Positions 41,471 through 51,577 of a DNA stretch of 64,000 nucleotides are shown here, piece after piece. Position numbers and translations under genes: made by a program. The stretch covers positions 372,001-436,000 of the forward strand of contig NZ_JAENHO010000002.1 in the NCBI RefSeq assembly GCF_016785085.1, written 5' to 3'. Source of the DNA: Paractinoplanes lichenicola. GTDB taxonomy: Bacteria > Actinomycetota > Actinomycetes > Mycobacteriales > Micromonosporaceae. The stretch's first letter is position 1, and each line of letters begins with the position of its first letter. A model generated the notes under the pieces. It saw nothing but the letters and a program-made list of their open reading frames with translations, made no database searches and was not told the DNA's origin.

Positions 41471-42210
41471 GACTGGTAGACGTCCTTGAGGACGGTCAGG
41501 CGGTCGGTCATGATGCCGTCGACGCCGAGGTCGAGCAGGCGGTTCATCTCGGCCGGGTCGTCGATCGTCCAGACGTGGACCTGCAGGCCCAGGCGGTGGG
41601 CGAGCTTGACGAAGCGGCGGTCGACCACGGTGAAACGGCCGTGCCGGGGTGGCACCTGCACGGCGGCGACCGAGGCGGGGAGGCGTACGGGGGTGCCGGT
41701 CAGTGAGGCCAGCCGCAGCAGGGCCGCCGAGCGCAGGCCGAGGGAGGTGGCGACGGCCGGGCCGGCCAGGGAGCGCACCTGGGCCAGGCGGCGGTTGCTG
41801 AACGAGGCGAGCAGCACGCGGTCCGCGGCGTTCGAGGAGCGCACGCATTCGACGGTGGGGGCCACTCCGGGGTCGGCCTTGATGTCGATGTTGAAGCGGA
41901 TCTCGGGCCACGCCGCCAGGATCTCGTCGAGGCGGGGGACCAGGGCGGCGCCGCCGATGCGCACGGATCGCAGGTCGGCCCACGTCAGCGACTCGATGGC
42001 GCCGGCGCCGTCGGTCACCCGGTCGAGGGTGGCGTCGTGGAAGACGACCGGGATGCCGTCGGCGGTGGCGTGCACGTCCGTCTCGACGTAGCGGTAGCCG
42101 AGCTTCACGGCGCGCTCGAAGGCCTCGGCCGTGTTCTCGTCGCCGTCGGCCGCGCCGCCGCGGTGGGCGAAGGCCAGGGGCGTCGGCGCGTCCAGGTAGG
42201 GGAAGGGCAC
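41449..42210 (-). CDS. Glycerophosphodiester phosphodiesterase
   Basis: 253 residues, a TIM barrel. The catalytic and metal elements AHRGG, ENTAEAF, ETDVHATADGIPVVFHD, NIDIKAD and the final WTIDDPAEMNRLLDLGVDGIMTDR are all present. It hydrolyses deacylated phospholipids to glycerol-3-phosphate and an alcohol such as choline. It has no signal peptide, so it is cytoplasmic. It lies next to and divergent from the choline/betaine cluster and could release choline from glycerophosphocholine; that functional link is inference. Confidence 0.95.
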   Translation of the reverse strand: MPFPYLDAPTPLAFAHRGGAADGDENTAEAFERAVKLGYRYVETDVHATADGIPVVFHDATLDRVTDGAGAIESLTWADLRSVRIGGAALVPRLDEILAAWPEIRFNIDIKADPGVAPTVECVRSSNAADRVLLASFSNRRLAQVRSLAGPAVATSLGLRSAALLRLASLTGTPVRLPASVAAVQVPPRHGRFTVVDRRFVKLAHRLGLQVHVWTIDDPAEMNRLLDLGVDGIMTDRLTVLKDVYQSRGLWPA

Positions 42211-42389
42211 GGGCCGATCCTAGGAGTCGCGATCTTCTCGGAAGTGGGCGAGCGGGGGGCTGCTTTGTTGCACTGAGGTAAAAGTCCGCTGTTGACATTG
42301 ACCATCGACGTTGGACCTGATGATTCTTTGGGGGCGCGGGGAGACCGGGAAAGCAGAGGTGACTGATCCTGGAAACCAGAGAATTCGAC

Positions 42390-44060
42390 GTGGTCATCGT
42401 CGGCGGCGGCACCGCCGGGTCGGTTGTCGCGTCGCGCCTTTCCGCCGATCCTGACGTGAGCGTCTGCGTGCTCGAGGGCGGGCCCTCCGACGTCGGTGAC
42501 CAGCGGATACTCCAGCTGCGAAACTGGATCAACCTGCTCGAGTCCGAGTTCGACTACGACTATCCGATCGTGCCGCAGCCCCGGGGCAACTCGCATCTGC
42601 GGCAAGCGCGAGCCCGCGTCCTGGGCGGCTGCTCCTCGCACAACACCATGATCAGTTTTCTGCCGCCGCCCGAGGATTTCGCGGACTGGGTGGCGGCGGG
42701 GGCGGCCGGATGGTCGTACGAGGAAATGGTGCCGCTGTGGAAACGGCTCGCGATCAATATCGTGCCGGTCGCGCCGCAGCATCGGAACCCGCTGGCCGAG
42801 GACTTCGTCGCCGCCTGCCACACCGCGCTGGGGGTGCCGATCCACGACGACTTCAACGCGGCCCCGTTCGCCGACGGCGCCGGCTTCTTCCCGGTCGGCT
42901 ACCACCCGGAGACGGGCGTGCGGTCGTCGGCCTCGGTCGCCTACCTGCACCCGCACTTGGACCGCCCCAACCTCACGATCCTGACCAATCATTGGGCCTA
43001 CCATCTCGATCCGGAAGCCGGTATATCCGTAAATATCGGGCAGGGCTGGCGGGATGGCGGGGCGTGGGGCGTTGAGGGGAGTAGCGGCGCGGGGAGTGGT
43101 GGCGCAGGGCAGAGCGGCGCGGGGCAGAGCGGCGCAGGGCAGAGCGGCGCGGGGCAGGATGGCGCGGAGAGTGGTGGCGCGGGGCAGAGCGGCGCCGGGC
43201 AGAGCGGCGCGGGGAATGGTGAGCGGGTTCTGATTCGGGCTCGGCATGAGTACGTGTTGTGCGCCGGCGCGGTGGATACGCCTCGGTTGCTGCTGCACTC
43301 GGGGTTCGGGCCGGCCCGGCAGCTCGAACGGCTGGGGATCAAGGTGAAGGCCGACCTGCCCGGGGTCGGGGAGAATTTGCTCGATCATCCGGAGTCGTTG
43401 ATTTTGTGGGAGGCGAGCCGGGAGATTCCGCCGATGTCGGCCATGGACTCGGATGCGGGCCTGTTCGTGCGGCGGGATCCTGGGGCTGAGCGGCCCGATC
43501 TGATGTTTCACCTGTATCAGATCCCGTTCACCTTCAATACCGAGCGGCTCGGGTATGACGTGCCGCGCCACGGGTTCGGGATGACGCCCAACGTGCCGCG
43601 GCCGCGCAGTGCCGGGCGGCTCACGCTGGCCGACAGTGACCCGGGGACCAAGCCGCTGCTCGACTTCCGGTATTTCACGGATCCCGAGGGCTATGACGAG
43701 CGGACGATCGTCGACGGGCTGCGGCTGGCCCGGGAGGTGGCCGCGACCGAGCCCTTCGCGAAGTGGATCGCGCGCGAGATCGCGCCGGGGCCCGCGTTGC
43801 GGTCCGATGAGGAGCTTTCCTCGTACGGGCGGGCCGCGCACCACACGGTCTATCACCCCGCCGGCACGTGCCGCATGGGGTCGCCGGGCGATGAGCTGAG
43901 CGTCGTCGATCCGGAGCTGCGGTTGAAGGGCGTTCCCCACGTACGCCTGGCCGACGCCTCGATTTTTCCGCTGATGCCCTCGGTGAACCCGATGGTGACC
44001 GTCCTGATGATCGGCGAGCGGGCGGCCGACCTGATCAGCGCCGAGTTGAACCGAGCGTAG
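42390..44060 (+). CDS. GMC-family oxidoreductase, choline-dehydrogenase-like
   Basis: About 556 residues, FAD-dependent. The dinucleotide motif VIVGGGTAGS is at the N-terminus, followed by the GMC signature VLGGCSSHNTM and the C-terminal HHTVYHPAGTCRMG with the catalytic His. In this context the likely reaction is choline to betaine aldehyde. Residues about 223-277 are an unexpected Gly/Ala/Ser/Gln repeat (GQSGA units) inside the enzyme. The GTG at 42390 may be too late: the frame extends to a CTG at 42369 giving LETREFDVVIVGGG, with AGAGGTGA just ahead, so a rare CTG start is possible. It is first in the betaine cluster; TTGACA at 42292 may be its -35. Confidence 0.87.
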   Translation: MVIVGGGTAGSVVASRLSADPDVSVCVLEGGPSDVGDQRILQLRNWINLLESEFDYDYPIVPQPRGNSHLRQARARVLGGCSSHNTMISFLPPPEDFADWVAAGAAGWSYEEMVPLWKRLAINIVPVAPQHRNPLAEDFVAACHTALGVPIHDDFNAAPFADGAGFFPVGYHPETGVRSSASVAYLHPHLDRPNLTILTNHWAYHLDPEAGISVNIGQGWRDGGAWGVEGSSGAGSGGAGQSGAGQSGAGQSGAGQDGAESGGAGQSGAGQSGAGNGERVLIRARHEYVLCAGAVDTPRLLLHSGFGPARQLERLGIKVKADLPGVGENLLDHPESLILWEASREIPPMSAMDSDAGLFVRRDPGAERPDLMFHLYQIPFTFNTERLGYDVPRHGFGMTPNVPRPRSAGRLTLADSDPGTKPLLDFRYFTDPEGYDERTIVDGLRLAREVAATEPFAKWIAREIAPGPALRSDEELSSYGRAAHHTVYHPAGTCRMGSPGDELSVVDPELRLKGVPHVRLADASIFPLMPSVNPMVTVLMIGERAADLISAELNRA

Positions 44061-44072
44061 GGGGTGGCGGGG

Positions 44073-45107
44073 ATGGCACCGATGATCGCGGTAACGGATC
44101 TGTGGAAGGTGTTCGGTCCCCGGGCCGACCGGATCGTCGGCACGCCCCTGGCCGAGCTGTCCCGGGCCGACCTGCGTGCCCGTACGGGCTGTCTGGTCGC
44201 CGTACGGGAGGTCAGCTTCGACGTCGAGCCGGGCGAGGTGTTCGTCGTGATGGGGCTGTCCGGCAGCGGCAAGTCGACGCTGGTGCGGTGCCTGACCCGG
44301 CTGATCGAACCGACCAGCGGCGAGATCAGTATCGGCGGCGAATCGGTGCGTGCCATGAACGCGAAGCGGCTGCGCGACCTGCGGCGGCGGCAGGTGGCCA
44401 TGGTGTTCCAGCATTTCGGGCTGCTGCCGCATCGGCAGGTGCTCGACAACGTGGCGTACGGGCTGGAGATTCAGGGCGTCGGGCGGGCCGAGCGGCATCG
44501 CCAGGCGGCCGAGGTGCTGGCCCTGGTCGGCCTGGACGGGCACGAGCAGCAATACCCGGATCAGCTCTCCGGCGGCATGCAGCAGCGGGTCGGGCTGGCC
44601 CGGGCGCTGGCCGCCGACCCCGAGGTGCTGCTGTTCGACGAGCCGTTCAGCGCGCTCGACCCGCTGATCCGGCGGGACATGCAGGCCGAGGTGCGCCGGC
44701 TGCACGCCGAGGTCGGCAAGACGCTGGTGTTCATCACGCACGACCTGGCCGAGGCGCTGACCCTGGGCGACCGGATCGCGGTGCTCCGCGACGGCGAGCT
44801 CGTGCAGGTGGGCACGCCCGAGGAGCTGGTCGGCGCGCCGGCCGACTCCTATGTGGCCGACTTCGTGCGTGATGTTCCGCGTTCTGACGTGCTGACGCTG
44901 CGCTGGATCATGCGGGAGGCCGGGCCGGAGGAGCTCTGCGAGGACGAGCCGCTCAGCCATCGCACAGTGATCCGCGACGCCGTGCATCGGGTGCTGCGGG
45001 CCGAGCGGCCGATCGCGGTCGTCGACGGTACCCGCCGGCTCGGCGTGATCGACCGCGACCGGTTGCTGCCCGCGCTGGTCAGCCACCACCGCCAGGTGCC
45101 GGCATGA
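44073..45107 (+). CDS. Glycine betaine/proline ABC transporter ATP-binding protein
   Basis: About 344 residues of the ProV/OpuAA type. Walker [11 protein letters not shown]-loop [11 protein letters not shown], signature [15 protein letters not shown], Walker [13 protein letters not shown] and the H-loop FITHDLAEA are intact, with a C-terminal CBS-like tail ([16 protein letters not shown]). It powers import by the adjacent permease. GTG 44064 or ATG 44082 are alternative starts. It begins shortly after the GMC stop, in the same operon. Confidence 0.93.
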   Translation: MAPMIAVTDLWKVFGPRADRIVGTPLAELSRADLRARTGCLVAVREVSFDVEPGEVFVVMGLSGSGKSTLVRCLTRLIEPTSGEISIGGESVRAMNAKRLRDLRRRQVAMVFQHFGLLPHRQVLDNVAYGLEIQGVGRAERHRQAAEVLALVGLDGHEQQYPDQLSGGMQQRVGLARALAADPEVLLFDEPFSALDPLIRRDMQAEVRRLHAEVGKTLVFITHDLAEALTLGDRIAVLRDGELVQVGTPEELVGAPADSYVADFVRDVPRSDVLTLRWIMREAGPEELCEDEPLSHRTVIRDAVHRVLRAERPIAVVDGTRRLGVIDRDRLLPALVSHHRQVPA

Positions 45108-45144
45108 CCGGGCGCGGCGGAAAAGGGGAGCCGGGAGGGGTGTC

Positions 45145-47100
45145 GTGACCGCGACGGTGCCGCCGCCGGCGCTTCAGGGTGGGCGGGTGCTGCCGCCGGC
45201 GACCGATGCGGCGGGGGCTCCGCGGCGCCGGGGTGCGGGCGGCAGGCGTACGGCGGCCGCGGTCTTGATCGTCTTGACGGCGGCGGCCTATCTGCTGTTC
45301 CGCACGGACGGGGCGGCCGATGGCAACGGCGCGGCCGCCCGGTTCTTCGACGGCGTGCGCGACTGGGTCGACGCCAACCGCGACACCAGCCCATTTTTCC
45401 TGTACGGCGTGAATTACGTGCGCCTGGGTGTGCGGCTGCTGGTCGACGTGGTGCAGGCGGCGCTCTACGGGCTCGGGTTCGCCGGGCTGGTCACGGCGGT
45501 CAGCGCGATCGGCCTGGTGCTGGCGGGATGGCGTACGGGCTTGTTGGCTCTGCTCGGTTTTCTCTCGTTCGGCGTGCTCGGGTTGTGGGACGAGAGCGTC
45601 GACACGTTGGTGCTGACGCTGTCCGCGGTGCTGCTCAGCGTGCTGATCGGCGTGCCGCTGGGTGTGCTCGCGGCCCGGGTGCGGTGGGTCGGCGCGACGC
45701 TGCGGCCGGTGCTCGACGTCATGCAGATCATGCCGACTTTCGCGTACTTGGCCCCGATGACGCTGCTGTTCCTGATCGGCGAGCCGGCCGCGGTGATCGC
45801 CACGATGATCTACGCGGTGCCGGCCACGATCCGGATCACCGCGCTCGGCATCAGCGAGGTGCCGGCGACCGCGGTCGAGGCGGCGACGGCGCTCGGCTCG
45901 ACCCGTTGGCAGCTGCTGACCAAGGTGCGGCTGCCGATGGCCCGGACGACCCTGGTGCTCGCGGTCAACCAGACGATCATGCTGGCGCTGTCCATGGTGG
46001 TGATCACCGCCCTGATCGACGCGCCGGGCCTGGGCCAGAACATCGTCAACGCGTTGCAGCGGGTCAACGTCGGCGCGGCCTTCGACGCCGGCGTCGCGAT
46101 CGTGATCCTGGCCGTCGTGCTCGACCGCATCACCACGAACGCCGCCCGCCAGGCAGGGGCGCATCGGACGCGGCGACAGCGGCAATGGAGGTGGGCGGGC
46201 GCGGGTGCCGCTCTGGTCGCCGTCGTGGCGACATCCTTCATTGCGATAGATCCCGGCAACTTGCCGCAGTGGAGTGCCGCCGGCCCGGTCAATGAGGTCG
46301 TCGGGTGGATCGAGTTGCACTGGTACGACGTGACCGAGGGGCTCAAGAACGGGATCAGCGCCGGTGTCCTCGATCCCCTGGAGACGCTGCTCGTGACCAC
46401 CCCCTGGTGGCTGTTCGTGCTGGCCGTGGCCGCCTTCGGCACGCTGGTCAGCGGGTGGCGGGCCGCCCTGATCGCCGCGCTGGCCGCGGCCGGGATCGCC
46501 GGGCTGGGGCTCTGGCAGCATTCGATGCAGACCCTGGCCACCGTGCTCGTCGCGATCGCCCTCACGCTGGTGGTCGGCGTGGCCGTCGGCGTTTTCTGCG
46601 CCCGGCATGACCGGCTGGCCACTGCGATCCGCCCGGTGCTCGACGCCGCTCAGACCATGCCCTCGTTCGTCTATCTGCTGCCCGCGGTCGCGCTTTTCGG
46701 GGCCAGCCGGTTCACCGCGATCGTGGCCGCGGTCATCTTCGCCGTCCCGCCGGTCGTGCGGCTGGTCGAGCGGGGCGTCCGCGACGTGCCCGCGACCGTC
46801 GTCGAGGCCGCCGTCTCGGCCGGTTCGACCCCGCGGCAGCTGCTCTGGAAGGTGCAGCTGCCGATGGCCCGGGGCGGCCTGCTGCTCGCGGCCAACCAGG
46901 GGATCGTCATGGTGCTGGCCATGGTCGTGGTGGGCGGCCTGGTCGGCGCGGGCGCCCTCGGCTACGACGTCGTCGCCGGCTTCTCCCAGCGCGAGCTGTT
47001 CGGCCAGGGGCTCGCGGCCGGCCTCGCCATCGTCCTGCTCGGCATTCTGCTCGATCGCCTGACCCAGGGTTTTCACAACTCGAAGGGACCACGCAGATGA
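45145..47100 (+). CDS. Glycine betaine ABC transporter permease, tandem double-domain form
   Basis: 651 residues containing two complete permease halves. Each has a BPD-type core with the EAA loop: VPATAVEAATALGSTRWQLL (near 237) and VPATVVEAAVSAGSTPRQLL (near 547). Most ProW/OpuAB proteins have one such core and form homodimers, so here the two subunits are fused. GTG at 45145 has GGGAGGGG upstream. Its TGA overlaps the ATG of the binding protein, so the parts are translationally coupled. Location: cytoplasmic membrane. Confidence 0.93.
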   Translation: MTATVPPPALQGGRVLPPATDAAGAPRRRGAGGRRTAAAVLIVLTAAAYLLFRTDGAADGNGAAARFFDGVRDWVDANRDTSPFFLYGVNYVRLGVRLLVDVVQAALYGLGFAGLVTAVSAIGLVLAGWRTGLLALLGFLSFGVLGLWDESVDTLVLTLSAVLLSVLIGVPLGVLAARVRWVGATLRPVLDVMQIMPTFAYLAPMTLLFLIGEPAAVIATMIYAVPATIRITALGISEVPATAVEAATALGSTRWQLLTKVRLPMARTTLVLAVNQTIMLALSMVVITALIDAPGLGQNIVNALQRVNVGAAFDAGVAIVILAVVLDRITTNAARQAGAHRTRRQRQWRWAGAGAALVAVVATSFIAIDPGNLPQWSAAGPVNEVVGWIELHWYDVTEGLKNGISAGVLDPLETLLVTTPWWLFVLAVAAFGTLVSGWRAALIAALAAAGIAGLGLWQHSMQTLATVLVAIALTLVVGVAVGVFCARHDRLATAIRPVLDAAQTMPSFVYLLPAVALFGASRFTAIVAAVIFAVPPVVRLVERGVRDVPATVVEAAVSAGSTPRQLLWKVQLPMARGGLLLAANQGIVMVLAMVVVGGLVGAGALGYDVVAGFSQRELFGQGLAAGLAIVLLGILLDRLTQGFHNSKGPRR

Positions 47101-48047
47101 GAACCTTCCGTACGACCGTAGCCGCGGCCCTCATAGTCAGCCTGACCGCGTGTGGCGGCGCCACCTCGGGGGCCGGGGAGGACGAGCCCAGCGCCGGCGC
47201 CAAGGGCACGGTCAACCTGGCCGTCAACCCGTGGGTCGGCTACGAGGCGAACGCCGCGGTCATCGCCTATCTGCTCGAGAAGAAGATGGGCTACACCGTC
47301 GACAAGAAGGAGCTCAAGGAGGAGATCGCCTGGCAGGGCTTCGAGACCGGCGAGGTCGACGTGATCGTCGAGAACTGGGGGCACCCGGATCTCAAGAAGA
47401 CCTACATCGAGGACAAGAAGGTCGCCGTCGAGGTCGGGCCGACCGGCAACGAGGGCATCATCGGCTGGTACGTGCCGGAGTGGATGACCCAGCAGTATCC
47501 GGACATCACCGACTACAAGAGCCTCAACAAATACGCGAATCTGTTCAAGACCTCGGAGTCCAAGGGCAAGGGGCAGTTCCTGGCCGGCGACCCGTCCTTC
47601 GTCACCAACGACGAGGCCCTGGTCACCAACCTGAAGCTGAACTACACCGTCGTCTACTCGGGCAGCGAGGCCGCCATCATCAAGGCCGCCCAGCAGGCCA
47701 CGGCGCAGAAGAAGCCGCTGCTCTTCTACTTCTACGAGCCGCAGTGGCTGTTCGCCAAAGAGAAGTACGTACGGGTGAAGCTGCCCGCCTACACCGAGGG
47801 CTGCGACAAGGACCTGAAGAAGGTCGCCTGCGACTATCCCGACTACAAGCTCGACAAGATCGCCAGCAAGAAGTTCGCCGACACCGGCGGCGCCGCGTAT
47901 CAGTTCGTCAAGAACTTCACGTGGACCAACGACGACCAGAACCTCGTCTCGGACTACCTCACCAACCAGGGCATGTCGGCCGACCAGGCCGCCGAGAAGT
48001 GGGTGAACGAGCACGAGGCGACCTGGAAGCCCTGGATCCCGGCGTGA
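47097..48047 (+). CDS. Glycine betaine/quaternary amine substrate-binding lipoprotein
   Basis: 316 residues. A lipoprotein signal ends in LTAC, so Cys19 should be lipid-modified and anchor the protein outside. The mature part fits the OpuAC/ProX binding protein family: NLAVNPWVGYEANAAV, WQGFETGEVDVIVENWGH and GIIGWYVPEWM. Trp and Tyr residues in these motifs would form the cation-binding cage. It delivers betaine or a similar compound to the double permease. Its stop overlaps the next GTG by 4 bp. Confidence 0.94.
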   Translation: MRTFRTTVAAALIVSLTACGGATSGAGEDEPSAGAKGTVNLAVNPWVGYEANAAVIAYLLEKKMGYTVDKKELKEEIAWQGFETGEVDVIVENWGHPDLKKTYIEDKKVAVEVGPTGNEGIIGWYVPEWMTQQYPDITDYKSLNKYANLFKTSESKGKGQFLAGDPSFVTNDEALVTNLKLNYTVVYSGSEAAIIKAAQQATAQKKPLLFYFYEPQWLFAKEKYVRVKLPAYTEGCDKDLKKVACDYPDYKLDKIASKKFADTGGAAYQFVKNFTWTNDDQNLVSDYLTNQGMSADQAAEKWVNEHEATWKPWIPA

Positions 48048-50404
48048 CCGGCCCCCAGGTCGTGATCATCGGGGCCGGCGTGGTCGGCTGCGCCCTGGCC
48101 GACGAGCTCACCGCGCGCGGCTGGACCGATGTGACAGTGCTCGAGCAGGGCCCGCTCTTCGTGACGGGCGGGTCCAGCTCGCACGCGCCGGGGCTGGTGT
48201 TCCAGACCAACCCCTCGCGCACGATGTCGCGGCTCGCCAAGTACACCGTCGAGAAGCTGGCCGGGCTCGGCTGTTTCGAGCAGGTCGGCAGCCTGGAGGT
48301 CGCGACCACGCCCGAGCGCCTGGCCGAGCTGCACCGGCGGTTCGGCTTCGGGCAGTCGTGGGGGATCGGCTCGCGGGTGCTCGACCCGGTGGCCTGCACC
48401 GAGCTGGTGCCGCTGCTCGACAAGGATCGGATCCTGGGCGGGCTGCACGTGCCCACCGACGGGCTGGCGCTGGCGGTGCAGGCCGGAGAAAGACAGGCCG
48501 AAAAAGCCCAACAGCGCGGTGCCCGATTTATCGGACATGCGCGCGTCATCAAGATCATCGAAGCGGACGGCAGGGTGGCCGGGGTCTGGACAGAGAACTC
48601 GTCCTACCCGGCCGACATCGTCGTGAGCTGCGCCGGCTTCTGGGGCCCGAAGATCGGCGAACTGGCGCGAACGACGATCCCGCTGCTCCCGATGGCCCAC
48701 CAATTCGTGCGTACGACGAATGTGGGCGCCCCCGAGACGATGCCGATCGTCCGGCACCAGGACAAAGATCTCTACTTCCGCTCGTACGGGGGAGGGTTGG
48801 GCATCGGCTCCTATCTGCACGAGCCGATGCCGGTGAGCCTGGACGAGCTGGCCGAGGGTGAGCACCCGTCGATGCTCCCGTTCACCCCCGACACTTTTCG
48901 CGAATCTTGGGAGGCCGCCCGCGACCTTCTGCCCGGACTGAAGAATGCCGAACGGACGGACGGCTTCAACGGCGTCTTCTCGTTCACCGCCGACGGCTTC
49001 CCGCTGCTCGGCGAGTCGCGCACGCTGCCCGGCTTCTGGGTGGCCGAGGCGATCTGGGTGACCCACTCGGCCGGGGCCGCCCGCGCGGTCGCCGAGTGGC
49101 TGGTCGCCGGGCGCCCGAGCGTCGACCTGCACGAATGCGACCTCAACCGGTTCGACCCGGCCCAGCTGGCCCCGGCCTACACCCGCGAGCGGGCGATCCG
49201 CAGCTTCGTCGAGGTCTACGACATCATTCACCCGCTCGACCCGCCGAGCGTCCGGAATGTCCGCACCACCGCCTTCCACGCCCGTCACGCCGAGCTCGGA
49301 GCGGTCTTCGGCGAGGCCGCGGGCTGGGAGCGACCACTCTGGTACGAGGCCAACGCCGCGCCGGAGAAAACGATTACGAGGGACGAGTGGTCGAGCCGCC
49401 ACTGGTCCCCGATCGCCGAGACCGAGGCGAAAGCGACCCGCGAGAACGTCGCCCTCTACGACATGACCTCGCTCATGCGCCTCGAAGTGACCGGCCCGGT
49501 CGCCTGGCTGCAGGGGATGACCAGCAACAACGTCGGCAAACCGCCCGGCTCGGTGACCTACACGCTGCTGCTCGACACCGACGGCGGCGTCCGCAGCGAC
49601 ATCACGGTGGCCCGGCTCGGCCCCGAGCGGTTCCAGGTCGGCGTCAACGGCCCGATCGACCTGCACTGGCTGCGCGACCACGCGCCCGCGGGCGTGCAGA
49701 TCCGCGACATCACCGGCGGCACCTGCGGGCTCGGCGTCTGGGGCCCGCGCGCCCGCGACTTGGTCGCCCCGCTGACCGACATCGACGTCTCGCCCGGCGC
49801 GTTCCGCTACTTCCAGGCCCGCGAGGGTTACCTGGGCACGGTCCCGGTCACGATGCTGCGCCTGTCGTACGTCGGCGAGCTCGGCTGGGAGATCTACGCG
49901 CGGGCCGATCACGGCCTGCGGCTGTGGGACACGCTGTGGGCCGCCGGACGCGACCACGGCCTGATCGCGGCGGGCCGGGCCGCCTTCACCAGTCTGCGGC
50001 TCGAGAAGGGCTACCGGCTGTGGGGCACCGACATGACCGGGGAGGACAACCCGTACGAGGCCGGTCTGGGTTTTGCCGTGCGCCGCGACCAGGGTGACTT
50101 CGTCGGACGGGAGGCGCTGCCCGAGGGCCCGCCGGGGCGGCTGCTCACCTGCCTGCGGCTCGACCACGCCGAAGTTGTGCCGATGGGCCGCGAGCCGGTG
50201 TATGCAGGGGGAGACCCGGTCGGCTTCGTCACCAGCGCGGCCTTCGGGCACACGGTCGGCTTCCCGATCGCGTACGCCTGGCTGCCGGCCGCCCTCGCGA
50301 CGCCCGGCACGCAGGTCGCGATCGGCTGTTTCGACCGGCGGCTGGGCGCCACCGTCGTCGCCGAGCCGCTGTTCGACCCCACGCACGAACGGCTGCGCGC
50401 CTGA
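48044..50404 (+). CDS. Dimethylglycine oxidase-type FAD/folate enzyme
   Basis: 786 residues. The N-terminal half is an FAD-dependent amine oxidase (VVIIGAGVVGCALADELTARG; GSSSHAPGLVF, whose His is the usual covalent FAD site). The C-terminal half (about 420-786) is a GcvT-like aminomethyltransferase domain (ALYDMTSLMRLEVTGP, LLLDTDGGVRSDITVARL and GLGFAVR). The family oxidises dimethylglycine to sarcosine and passes the one-carbon unit to tetrahydrofolate. GTG 48044 overlaps the binding-protein TGA. It fits the second demethylation step of betaine breakdown. Confidence 0.92.
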   Translation: MTGPQVVIIGAGVVGCALADELTARGWTDVTVLEQGPLFVTGGSSSHAPGLVFQTNPSRTMSRLAKYTVEKLAGLGCFEQVGSLEVATTPERLAELHRRFGFGQSWGIGSRVLDPVACTELVPLLDKDRILGGLHVPTDGLALAVQAGERQAEKAQQRGARFIGHARVIKIIEADGRVAGVWTENSSYPADIVVSCAGFWGPKIGELARTTIPLLPMAHQFVRTTNVGAPETMPIVRHQDKDLYFRSYGGGLGIGSYLHEPMPVSLDELAEGEHPSMLPFTPDTFRESWEAARDLLPGLKNAERTDGFNGVFSFTADGFPLLGESRTLPGFWVAEAIWVTHSAGAARAVAEWLVAGRPSVDLHECDLNRFDPAQLAPAYTRERAIRSFVEVYDIIHPLDPPSVRNVRTTAFHARHAELGAVFGEAAGWERPLWYEANAAPEKTITRDEWSSRHWSPIAETEAKATRENVALYDMTSLMRLEVTGPVAWLQGMTSNNVGKPPGSVTYTLLLDTDGGVRSDITVARLGPERFQVGVNGPIDLHWLRDHAPAGVQIRDITGGTCGLGVWGPRARDLVAPLTDIDVSPGAFRYFQAREGYLGTVPVTMLRLSYVGELGWEIYARADHGLRLWDTLWAAGRDHGLIAAGRAAFTSLRLEKGYRLWGTDMTGEDNPYEAGLGFAVRRDQGDFVGREALPEGPPGRLLTCLRLDHAEVVPMGREPVYAGGDPVGFVTSAAFGHTVGFPIAYAWLPAALATPGTQVAIGCFDRRLGATVVAEPLFDPTHERLRA

Positions 50405-50425
50405 GAAGAACGCCTGGAGGCATTC

Positions 50426-51574
50426 ATGTCCGCGTACGACGTCATCGTGGCCGGTCTCGGCGGGATGGGCAGTGCCGCCGTGAATCAGCTCGCGGCCCGC
50501 GGGCAACGGGTGCTGGGCCTGGAGAAGTACGGCCCGGCGCACGACCGCGGGGCCAGCCACGGCGGCTCACGGGTGACCCGGCAGTCCTACTTCGAAGGCC
50601 CCGAGTACGTGCCCCTGCTGCTCCGCGCGTACGACCTGTTCGACCAGCTCGCCGTGGACTCCGGCCGCGACGTGATCACGCTGACCGGCGGCCTGATGAT
50701 CGGGCGGCCCGACAGCCGTACGGTCGCGGGCAGCCGGGCCAGCGCCGAGCAGTGGGGGCTGGTGCACGAGATCCTCGACGCGCCCGAGATCCGCAGGCGC
50801 TACCCGACGCTGGCCCCCAAGGACGACGAGATCGCGCTGTTCGAGGCCAAGGCCGGTTTCGTCAGGCCCGAGGCCACCGTGGCCGCCAACCTGCAGCTGG
50901 CCGAGAAGCGCGGCGCCGATCTGCGCTTCCACGAGCCGATGGCGAGCTGGGCGCCCGAGGGCGAGGGCGTCCGGGTGACCACGGCCCAGGGCAGCTACAC
51001 GGCGGGCCAGCTCGTGATCGCGCCCGGCCCGTGGGCCCCCGAGCTGCTGGCCGACCTGGGCATCGAGTTCCGCATCGAGCGCCAGGTGCAGTACTGGTTC
51101 CAGCCCCGCGGCGGGGTCGAGCCGTTCCTTCCCGAGCGGCAGCCGATCTATGTCTGGGAGGACGCCGGCGGCGGGCAGATCTACGGCTTCCCGGCGATCG
51201 ACGGTCCCGAGGGCGGCGCCAAGATCGCGTTCTTCCGCCGCGGCACCATCACCACGCCCGACACGCTTGACACCGAGGTGCACGACAGCGAGATCGCCGA
51301 GATGGCCCGCTACTGCGGCGAGCGGCTGCCCGACCTGCCGGGCGCGTTCCTGCGCGGCGAGCCCTGCATGTACAGCACCACCCCGGACGAGCACTTCGTC
51401 ATCGCGCGGCACCCGGCGCACGAGTCGGTCACCGTGGCCTGCGGCTTCTCCGGTCACGGCTTCAAGTTCGTCACCGTGGTCGGCGAGATCCTGGCCGACC
51501 TGGCCACCTGCGGGTCGACCGCCCACCCGATCGGCCTGTTCGACCCCCGGCGGTTCTCGATCCCCCTGGAGTGA
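50426..51574 (+). CDS. Monomeric sarcosine oxidase / N-methyl-amino-acid oxidase
   Basis: 382 residues, close to the 390 of monomeric sarcosine oxidase. FAD motif [19 protein letters not shown], then [13 protein letters not shown] and the C-terminal [13 protein letters not shown] with [17 protein letters not shown]; the Cys in CMYSTT is the expected covalent flavin site. It converts sarcosine or a similar N-methyl amino acid to glycine, formaldehyde and peroxide. GGAGG precedes the ATG. It sits between the dimethylglycine oxidase-type gene and the Rieske gene. Confidence 0.92.
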   Translation: MSAYDVIVAGLGGMGSAAVNQLAARGQRVLGLEKYGPAHDRGASHGGSRVTRQSYFEGPEYVPLLLRAYDLFDQLAVDSGRDVITLTGGLMIGRPDSRTVAGSRASAEQWGLVHEILDAPEIRRRYPTLAPKDDEIALFEAKAGFVRPEATVAANLQLAEKRGADLRFHEPMASWAPEGEGVRVTTAQGSYTAGQLVIAPGPWAPELLADLGIEFRIERQVQYWFQPRGGVEPFLPERQPIYVWEDAGGGQIYGFPAIDGPEGGAKIAFFRRGTITTPDTLDTEVHDSEIAEMARYCGERLPDLPGAFLRGEPCMYSTTPDEHFVIARHPAHESVTVACGFSGHGFKFVTVVGEILADLATCGSTAHPIGLFDPRRFSIPLE

Positions 51575-51577
51575 GCC

